Shown piece by piece: positions 55,963 to 64,000 of a DNA stretch of 64,000 nucleotides (its first letter is position 1; the number at the start of each line of letters is the position of its first letter). Origin of the DNA: Aurifilum marmelostoma. Lineage: Eukaryota; Ascomycota; Sordariomycetes; Diaporthales; Cryphonectriaceae. The position numbers and the translations under genes were made by a program. The stretch lies in the NCBI GenBank assembly GCA_027559495.1, contig JAMXSV010000003.1, positions 1,302,001 to 1,366,000 of the forward strand, read 5' to 3'. The notes under the pieces were generated by a model. It had not been told where the DNA came from. It saw only the letters and a list, made by a program, of their open reading frames with translations, and made no database searches.

Positions 55963-57859
55963 ATGATCCATATGCGGACTCCCAAGCAGCCTGAGGTTGT
56001 GAGGGACGTCTCTCGAGATCATGTGAAACCCCAGTCTGGCCAGCAACCGCAGCGGGATCCCTCACCTGTGCTGGTCGTCAGTGACATCCTCACCAAAAAG
56101 GTCGCCCCAGCTCGGACTCCCCTGCCCTCCTCATCCAAGGCCTCTGCGCTTGAGAGGCGGCATGTGGACAAGGGCAAGGAATCAGGCAAGACTAATGGCA
56201 AAAAAAGAACCACATCACCTCTGAAATCGAACAACGGAGTAAGCAATCTACAGGCTCTGTGTGGGTGCTGCGGCTGACACCGATCCCACATCTAGCCCCC
56301 AGCAAAGAGAAGAAGAGATGACATACGAGAGATCCCTTGTGCCTACTGTGTGAGGCGCCTGACAAACGATCCCGCATGGGTCTGTCATGATGCTATAGGT
56401 CTGTCATGTCCCCTTATTCCTCTCAGGCGAGAGATCCATATACAGCCTAGACTTTCATATAAGCATACTAATACAGTCCTTTTCATTCTTAGTCGCACTC
56501 AACGGAGTTGGAAGCTACACAGGACACAGGTAATGACAGGCCCAAAGACATGACTGCGTTCGCCGAGAAGCGCTGACCATGGTGTATCACTCTCATCTCC
56601 AGATGTAAAGAGTGTGTCAAGGCACATGTATCGTGTCAGCTGGTGCGTCCGGTGCGCGGGTCTGAAGCCGTGATCAGCTCACTGAAACGCCTTTAGATAC
56701 CTCCAAAGGCGGACAAGCCTGTTCAGGCCCTCGTGAAGGCTGCCGCTGAGCTGGTAGCCAGCCCAGGTGTGAGTGTTGACCCAGGCATACCAATCCGTCT
56801 CTGGTGCACACCGCAGCGATCTGCCCTCCTCCACCACCTCAAGCACCTGCGCCTCACAAAGGCCCAGCCTCGTCCTCGGCACGTCAGAGTACTGATATAA
56901 CCCTACAGGCTCGCAGAGGCCCCCTCCTCGCCGCCTACGAGGCAACCACCGGTCCCGCCCTGCGAGCCATCGGAATCGTTCCTGGCCCCCGTGGCCTAGA
57001 AAAGAGCGAGCCAACAAACAAGAGACCAAGCAGCACCCGGCCCAAGCCATCTAGCAGCCGCGCCCCGGCACAAGCTACCGACCCTCACCCAGAGACCACC
57101 AACAAGCACACAGTCTCCGCATCCGGCCCTGCGGACCGCTCCCATGCAGCCGCCGCCCAGAGCCAGCCGCAGAAGGACGCCGGCGGCATGCATCACCTCC
57201 AGAGGAGGCTGGAGAGGCACGCCCTGCGGAGGAGGAAGGTCGAGGCCCTGGAGTCGCTGGCACACACGGCGGCACTGTTCCTGGCCGAGTTCATGACGTA
57301 CACCAAGGGAGCGTCCTCTCGAGTCCCTGGCGCAGCAGGGCCGGCGGGCGGTGAGCAGGGAGGACTCGCACCCTCTGGAGAGTCGCAGAACTTCGGCGTG
57401 GACTACGCGGTCTCTGCAGCGGCAATGGCTGTGTGTAATTCCCCTATGATTCCCCTAAGAGCGTCCGCATTGCATGGGGTGTGTTGCTGACGTAGCAGAC
57501 AGGCCAGCATGTTCAGACCCTTGACGGCTACGACCTGGAGCGCCCGCGCCAGCGCTGAAGACCAGCTCAATGGGGCCGAGCCCTACGGTGGCGAGAGCGA
57601 CAGCGATAGTGACGGCTCGGGTGATGACGTCCTCGGCGTCAGCAGACCAGCACGAGGTTACGATGACAATGAGGACCCAGATAGTGATGACAATAATGAC
57701 ACTTACTTGGAGGACGCCGCTCAATCAGATGTTGATGAGCGTGAGGATGAGGATGCTGCTGTCAGTGTCACTGCTAATGTGACAAAGCGGCTCCAGAAAG
57801 GCAAGATTGGAGAGGACCGCAATCTGCAGCAGCATGAAGTGAAAACAGAGGATCCATAA
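55963..57859 (+). CDS. Orphan protein with paired CxxC clusters, multi-exon
   Basis: Best model has seven exons: 55963-56238, 56296-56398, 56493-56529, 56603-56642, 56697-56768, 56909-57430 and 57503-57859; about 468 residues. Exons 2-4 join into one cysteine cluster: CAYCVRRLTNDPAWVCHDA, then RCKECVKAHVSCQL and IPPKADK. The pattern C-x2-C-x(n)-C ... C-x2-C-x6-C with a following Pro recalls a family of Sordariomycete orphans that I know only as hypothetical proteins. It looks zinc-binding but is not a standard Zn2Cys6. Exon 6 is Ala/Pro/Ser-rich and basic, with a helix RRKVEALESLAHTAALFLAE. The last exon is very acidic (EDPDSDDNNDTYLEDAAQSD). The acceptor of exon 7 and the true start are uncertain. 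Confidence 0.6.
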
Positions 57860-58648
57860 GAATTCAATTGCCAGCAATCTGCGTTTCATCATTCATAAGA
57901 GACTACTACGAGCACTTTTCCTTCAAAAGAGAACAATTTTATGTATACTGGACAGGGCAAGATGGCCATATAGCAATAACCCCAGATAAATTAGACCCAT
58001 ACATCCCTTCAATACGATGCATCTGCATCTCACCTGTATGTCTTTCGTCTCATTATGCAGAAGTGTAATGCAGCAACGGGCGCCCCTCGCTCATTCTCCC
58101 TTCAGCCATCCAAGGCCACACAACCCACCTTGGTCTCAAAAGATCTAAGACAGACACAGATACCCTTCCCTGGCTGCCTGTGTACTTATGCACCGTTGTA
58201 GAAACCGAGCCCAGTAAACGATGAACACACCAACTCCCCTTCACAACATTTGTCTCGGCACAGTAAATCTGTGATACCCAGGCGAGAATGATAAGAAAAT
58301 ACCCGCACTCGTGTGCTCTCCAAAGGATGTTATTGCGCTTTGTGTTGATGAGAAAATGTCCGAAAAATCCCGAAAAGGTGGAGGAAAGGACCAAGGAAAA
58401 AAGGGAAAGTTTCGTCGCGCCTTGATCTTGAAGAACGATGCCCTTCTATATGCAAAACGTCTATACCCGGGTAACCACCGTGCCTGTCTCCGCCCTTGCC
58501 AGCTGATCTTGCTCTTCAAGCCCCCCCCCCCGGCCCCCCACCACCATCTTTTTTGCCTTCGAAAACAACAGCTGCCCACAAAGGAATCTCATTCGGTTTA
58601 CTTTCCACAACTGCTTCATACATCACACGACCTTTCTGAGGGGAAATT
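57860..58648. other. Convergent intergenic
   Basis: 789 bases between the 3' ends of the CxxC gene and the sugar porter gene; C11 run at 58521-58531. No gene supported. Confidence 0.6.
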
Positions 58649-61182
58649 TTAATCCTCCTCATTGTCCAGTGGTGCATAACGCCCGTTGCGGTTCGAGACA
58701 CTACCAGAACGCGCACGGGACTGTGACCGACCGACCACACGTGAGATCCAGCCGGCAACACCGCCCTCGGCCTGACCCTGCTCGTACTGTGGCCGCCCGT
58801 TCACAAAGTTGACGTTTGGCGGGTCGATGTCAAGACCAGGGAAGTTGTTCTGAGGCGCCAGCAGCGAGCGGCCGCGAATGTCGAGCGAGGGTACGGGTGA
58901 GGCTGCGCGTCCCAGAGCGTCGTCTTGAGGCCCAAGGGCAGGTGTGCCCATCGAGGCGGGCGTACCAATCGTGGTTGTCGCATCGCCAAAGATGGAGTTC
59001 ATGTCTTCGAGTCGGACACCGCTCGTTTCGGGGTAGATGAAGTAGACTAAAAATTGGTCAGCACATGAATTATCTGCTTTCCCCATCTGTGAAGTGATCC
59101 CAACTTACCAATAACGAAACTGGCCGCGCAGAAGAAAGCATGCACGAGGTAGAGACGCCACTCAATCCATTCCTGCAAGATGGGAGTCATCTCTCCCACC
59201 AGCCAGTTGCAGGCCCAATTAGTAGCAGTCGACAGCGAAGCACCTTTGGACCGGATGCTGAGCGGAAGGATCTCGGGCGGATACAGCCAAGGGATTGGAC
59301 CCCACGAGTATCCGAAGGCGGCATTGTAGATCATGACAAAGACGACCACAAGCGTCGGCGTCGCTTTGATATCGAGGAAAATAAAGTACGAGATCAGGGA
59401 GAGCGATACCGCCATGGCGATGGCGCCAGAAAGCAGGATGATCCGGCGGCCCCATGTGTCGACGATATACCACGGCGGAATGGTAGACAGGAAGTAGGTG
59501 ATGCCGTTGATGCCAGTCATCAGCACTGCCTGGTGACCAATCCAGCCTGCGGACTCAAAGACATAGGGCGCGTAGTAGGAAATGACGTTGATGCCGTTGA
59601 GCTGTGCGAGAGCTTGCGCAGACATGGCAATGAAGACGCGCGTCTTGTATCGGCGGAACATGTCCCTGTAGGTTCTCTCGCCCTCCTGTCGCTGAAGGAG
59701 AACGTTCATCTTGATCTCTCGGTATTCGTCACGCGCCTTGGGATTGTGAATATCACCGCCTCCGTACAGGTTAGCAATGACAACAATGCCTTCCTCGTCG
59801 TGGTCGTTGTCGAGCAGCCATCTAGACAGAATCCGTTAGCGGGAGACGAACGATAGGCACGTCGTGGAGCGATCGTACCTCGGGGACTCAACAATAATCA
59901 GGCTTCCAAGGCCAAGCAGGCCGCCCATGACGCACTGCATGAACAGTGGTACACGCCACGAGGCATCACTCTCTATAAATCCGCAGAAGTAGTCTACCCA
60001 GACGGATGTAGTATAGCCAATGATGTTGCCAGAGAACTCGATGCACGCCAGCTTTCCACGGTTATGTGGGGGCGAGATCTCCGACTGGTATACGGGGACG
60101 ATGGTCGACAGCGAACCGACGCCAAAACCAGCAATGATTCTGCCAAGCATCATCATGGGCATGCCTGTCGCGAATGTCTGCAGGGCGCCTCCGACAAAGA
60201 AAATCATAGAGCCGTAGAGGATAGTCCGCCGCCGGCCGATGACGTCTCCTATCTTGCCAACGAGCAGGGAAGATATTAAGGCACCAATCTCGAGAATGGC
60301 AACCATCGTTCCTATCTCGGCCCTCGAGGGTTGGTTGAAGTATTGACGGAAGAACGGGCCCCTGCACAGGAAGAAAAATTACTTTTCAGCTATATTGTCT
60401 CGGCGCGTAAAGGAGAGAAAAATAGAAGAGAGAGAGAGAGAAGGGGTTCGTGGGGCAGTTGCCTACGTGATGATGCCCGACATCACACCTTGGTCATATC
60501 CGAAGAGAAAAACGCCTAATGATACAAATATACTCGTGAAATAACTGGCGGATCACATAACGTTAGCATTCTCATGGATACTGAAGATACCAGAACAGAG
60601 GGCGCGGATGGAGACGCACATGAGGGGCTTCCCCGTGAAGCCCTTACTTGAGCCCGGCATGATGGCAGATATGAAGCGCTGCGCTCTGGACGGCTGGAAA
60701 GAGATCACCTCTGGGACCTCAATTGCCTCCTTGTCGATGACGCCGACGTGACCGTGAGAGCCGTCTTGATTGTAGTATGTGGCGTCGTCGTGGATACGGA
60801 CGTGTTTCTTCTCCCTCTTGCTCCCGGTGCCTTCGTGCTTGCCGTGCAGGTGCCGGGGCTTCAGGCCAGCGAGGACAGACTCGTCGAGGGTATCGTTGAG
60901 TCTTGCGCGCAGGGGATCTTGGACGTCGATCTGCTCGCCAATGTCTCCAGTCTCGATCCAGGAATCAGTATCGTCCTCTGAATCAGAGCCGGGCCGGTCG
61001 ACGCGGTAGCCAGAAAACGACGAGCTGCCTGCACCTGCTCCGTGCCCTGCCCGCAGAAATGACGTCGATTCCTCGGTATCGTGTGAGTCGTGCAACCGAG
61101 AGCCGGACGAGGAGTCAGGAAGTGTTCGTAAGGGGATGTTAGACGGCAGCCTGGAGTTGCTCTTTGGGCTTGAGAAAGGCAT
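58649..61182 (-). CDS. MFS sugar porter with long cytosolic tails
   Basis: Five exons: 60620-61182, 60467-60544, 59879-60361, 59109-59821 and 58649-59046; about 744 residues with all phases matching. Sugar-porter marks: LFGYDQGVMSGIIT in the first span, GDVIGRRRT between spans 2 and 3, PVYQSEISPPHNRGKL after span 4, QLNGINVISYYAPYVF in span 7, GYSWGPIPWLYPPEILPLSI in span 10, and PETSGVRLEDM after span 12. It belongs to the plasma-membrane hexose-transporter group. Unusual are a 185-residue acidic/Ser-rich N-terminal tail (SDSEDDTDSW) and a C-terminal tail of about 120 residues with an Arg/Ser-rich part (RSQSRARSGSVSNRNGR). Long tails occur in sensor-type members and in a conserved fungal group with many introns. 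Substrate is not assigned. Confidence 0.9.
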
Positions 61183-63744
61183 ACGGCATCACCCTTCTTT
61201 TACTCGTCAAATAGAAGCAAGAAGGAAAAAGGTAAAAAAGGAAGGAGGAGCCAAAACACAAAACGTCAGTCAGGGTCAGACAGACACCCAAGGAGGGAAA
61301 AGATCCAAGCCAGTAGTAGAGCCGATGGGTGTGGGCTGGATCAACAAGGACAGGCGAGCGAATGGCACGGCAGTGAGGTTGCCGTCTCGATTCCAGTCAA
61401 ATCAGTCGCTAGAAGCTTTTGGGGGTGGTCCAGTGGAGTCGGGTCCGGCTGTGTTGACTCAAATCTGACTGACCATACGATCCAAGTACAGTACAAGATG
61501 GGTGCAGGGCATGTGAGGAGAATGGATGCATGAAGCGTGCTCGCTCGATCGAACGGTGGTCCTTGGTGGCAGGTGGCTGGTGGCAGGTGGTTAGGTGACA
61601 GGCCAGGTGGAGGATGCGGTGTGTGTGTGTGTTGCTAAGGTCAGGTTGCAGCAATCGTCGTGAACAGGTTAGGTGTGAGAAATTGGCAGGTTTCCTTGTG
61701 CCAAGTAAGTGTCGAGTCCTGAGAGCCTGGTCGGGATCGATGGCCTCTGGGGCCCGCCTGCACTCTGTGTCAGTGCATGTGGTGCTTGCAGCTGAGCCAG
61801 GCCCCGATGCCCTGCTCCGTCCAGTGCGGAACCCCTGTAAGCGTACTCAACCTGGGACCCTGGAGACTGGGGCGGATGGGGGAGGGTTGATAACGGCCCC
61901 AGGTACCTATGCAAGCCCGTGCTGTGGAGGTACAGGTGCCACCCCCAAACTTTAGCGTATCTGCCATGTCTCCCCCTATCGCTCCTCATCATTCGCAACC
62001 CCCTTTTCTTTTCCTGAGACCCTTAGTAAGGTCAGGATAGACTGGTCTCATGGTGTTTATTATAAGAAGCCACCATACTAGCAGACAGTCACTTGCCCTC
62101 TCCCTCCTTGAATTCTGCCCCCCAACGCTGTCTTTCCCTTTCCTAGGGCAACATTGGATCTGGGTTGTCTCTAGTCTTGCCTCTCCGTAAAACTATAGCG
62201 GGTGGACGGGGTCCCTGCACGGTGCTGTCATGTCTCCACCCGAGGGTCTCTTTTTTATCCTATCTTTCCTGCCCTGCCAAGGATATAGCCAGCAAACCTC
62301 ACGATGCCTTATCTGTGTCTTTTTTCTTTCTTTTGTCAATCAGGGAATGCCCGATGACGATGACGGCGCCCGCCCCGTTTCGCTGGCGCTCTACGGTGCA
62401 TGTACAGTACATCGTCGTCAGGTTCATGACTGGTGTATGATATTTCCAGTAATCACAAAAAGAAAAACAACATTCGTTTATTGTGAGTGGGGTTCTTCCA
62501 GCCTCCGAGGCCCGTCGATTCAGGCCAGATGACCTTTTTTCGAATCCGGGGTAAGGTTGTATGCACCCCCAGGTCTGACCACGAGGACTCCAGCCAAGTC
62601 CGACCTCCAATTCTCCCCCTCCTCAGTAAGGTACAGTTTTTTATCATTATTATTATCATTATTTTTCTTCATTCCCTCTTTTCTACTCCTTATTTTCTTC
62701 AACATTCGATGCATTCCTATTCATAAATTTTGCGATCTACCTCTCCTCTCTTTCCTTAATTCTCTCTCTTCCTCATTTTTATTTTTCTTTTTGTCTTCAA
62801 CTTCGGTGTTGTTTGCTCCGAAGAGCTGTGGCCATTGCAACATAGGCGCCGACTCCTAGCCCTCCTAGTTATTTAGCTCTAAACCCCCCCATTTCCGATG
62901 ACGCAACCCTGCAGTGATTGGCATAAGGCTTCAGAGCTCAGGGTCTCTAGGCAGTTGTTTTTCGGGCCGGCAAGACACTGCGAACCTAATTTATTGCGAT
63001 CAACAGCGCCAGGAATCGAGTGTCCCCCCGTCAGAGACGAAATCAGCCGCGGCTGCGGCGCTTCGTGCAACGACAAGGCCCAGTCGCTCATGAGGATCTT
63101 TTTCTTTTATTTTGTGTTCACGCGCGTACATGATCCTCGCTACAGCTTTCTCTTTTTTTTTTCTGTTCTCGGAAGGGCAAATGGGGGGAAATCAATCGAC
63201 AGGGAAGATCTAATTCCCCTTTGGATGTATTCTCCATGTGCAGGATGTGTCACCTGCCCAGCCTCCAGACCACCACGACAGAGGTTTGGCCCGCAGCTGA
63301 CATGCAGTAAATCTTGTGGAGAGATTGACGGGACCCCTTCGCCCGTCTTCGTCTCGACGCGGGCACACGCCACCCTCCATGATGCTAAGGATTGTTCTGT
63401 CGCGTGAGAGCTTGTACGGTCACTGCACATAGTTTATCACCTGCATCAGCAGCTGAGTACGTCTCAGTGAGATCTGGTGAGGCGGGGTAGAGGCCACTTG
63501 TATTGAACAACCTCTCTTTAGACGCGTTGCATAGACTGGATAGCCCTATGCATTTGGGGTAGCGGTCTTACTGTGGATATGTGTAACGGAGGTGCTCATA
63601 ATTGTCACTGCCTGGGGCGCAGTCCTGCACGTACAGTGAAGTGCACAAGCTTGTGACCACTCGTAAGGCATAGTAAGGACTGCCCAAAGACCCCACCCAC
63701 CCGTCAATGTACTGCGCAGCGTATTGAGCAGGGCCGTCTTCTAA
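61183..63744. other. Long intergenic region near the right edge
   Basis: About 2.5 kb. The first part is the promoter and purine-rich leader of the sugar porter (61200-61260). TG repeat at 61620-61632. A marked pyrimidine tract at 62640-62810 looks like a promoter or leader, but no supported gene follows it. A 169-codon plus frame (62898-63407) has no features. Confidence 0.5.
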
Positions 63745-64000
63745 TCAATGGCTCTCTATACCCGTGTCCTTGGTGCATCTTGCTTTAATCACAACACTTG
63801 CATTGGAAACCACGGCAGAAGGTATCCGTGCCTCTGGTGGGTTGATGAAATAGCCAAACATTGACGCTAAGGTATCCTCTGCTACAAAACAATAACGATC
63901 ACAGGCTAATGCGTTGGGCGATCTGCCAGAACAATCACAGCTTTCTTGAGGGATAACCCGACCTCCAAACTCCACCCCCAGGAACACCACCTTCGTTGCT
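63745..64000 (-). CDS. Possible C-terminal part of a gene running off the window
   Basis: An open minus-strand frame from the window edge to a stop at 63745, 84 codons, without a needed start. It reads like protein (VVFLGVEFGGRVIPQESCDC, RYCFVAEDTLASMFGYFINP) with three cysteines close together. No family recognised, and a chance frame cannot be excluded at this length. Confidence 0.3.
   Translation of the reverse strand, partial: ATKVVFLGVEFGGRVIPQESCDCSGRSPNALACDRYCFVAEDTLASMFGYFINPPEARIPSAVVSNASVVIKARCTKDTGIESH

Noticed and set aside
57484..57558. Alternative frame for the last exon of the CxxC gene (GQHVQTLDGYDLERPRQR)
   Set aside because: It reads like protein but hits a stop after about 20 residues, whereas the acidic frame stays open for 119 codons. 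It remains a possible alternative C-terminus.
62640..63407. Pyrimidine-rich leader-like tract followed by a 169-codon frame
   Set aside because: The tract looks like a fungal promoter, but the frame after it is Cys/Phe-rich noise with no splice-consistent continuation.

Overview
The window is nuclear DNA of a filamentous ascomycete, most likely a Sordariomycete. Genes lie on both strands, many are interrupted by short GT-AG introns (about 50-110 nt), promoters and leaders are pyrimidine-rich, and the proteins are typical of Pezizomycotina: cytochrome c, DASH subunit Dad3, a DUF7025 AAA ATPase, a TDT-family transporter and DUF1763. No rRNA, tRNA, CRISPR array or transposon was recognised. The identification rests on protein recognition by eye.

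Left and central housekeeping part (about 0.8-30.4 kb and 35-42.4 kb). In order: a Nudix diphosphoinositol-polyphosphate hydrolase, arginyltransferase ATE1, a mitochondrial coiled-coil protein, exosome subunit RRP42, a mitochondrial membrane protein, cytochrome c, the ribosome-biogenesis AAA ATPase RIX7, a zf-HIT protein, the Fe-S factor NFU1, a small secreted cysteine-rich protein, a Ras-like-GTPase/RasGEF fusion and a TDT transporter. After a lineage-specific gene (32-34 kb) come a tiny membrane protein, mitoribosomal uS5m, DAD3, a probable COG subunit and a mitochondrial carrier. The genes act in separate pathways. The shared theme is mitochondria (cytochrome c, NFU1, uS5m, carrier, LYR protein, two orphan mitochondrial proteins) and RNA/ribosome metabolism (RRP42, RIX7, zf-HIT).

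Right, accessory-looking part (about 42.4-58 kb). Gene density drops. A NACHT/STAND-like protein gene lies divergent to a DUF7025-AAA ATPase gene. Next come three minus-strand genes whose different proteins share the same N-terminal charged motif of about 22 residues, then the DUF1763 gene and a plus-strand orphan with paired CxxC motifs. A large MFS sugar porter follows at 58.6-61.2 kb, and the last 2.8 kb is almost empty.

The main novelty candidate is that N-terminal motif, [WY]-T-[IV]-S-[ED]-D-x-T-[DE]-[DE]-x2-V-x-[KR]2-R-x2-A-x-[EK]. It occurs at 50.2, 52.9 and 54.3 kb, and a fourth time at 21.7 kb in a locus whose frame is broken twice. The sequence also carries four apparent one-base expansions in short G/C homopolymers inside genes (RIX7, the TDT transporter, and twice at 21.5-21.8 kb). 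This pattern points to assembly error more than to true pseudogenes, but raw reads are needed to decide.
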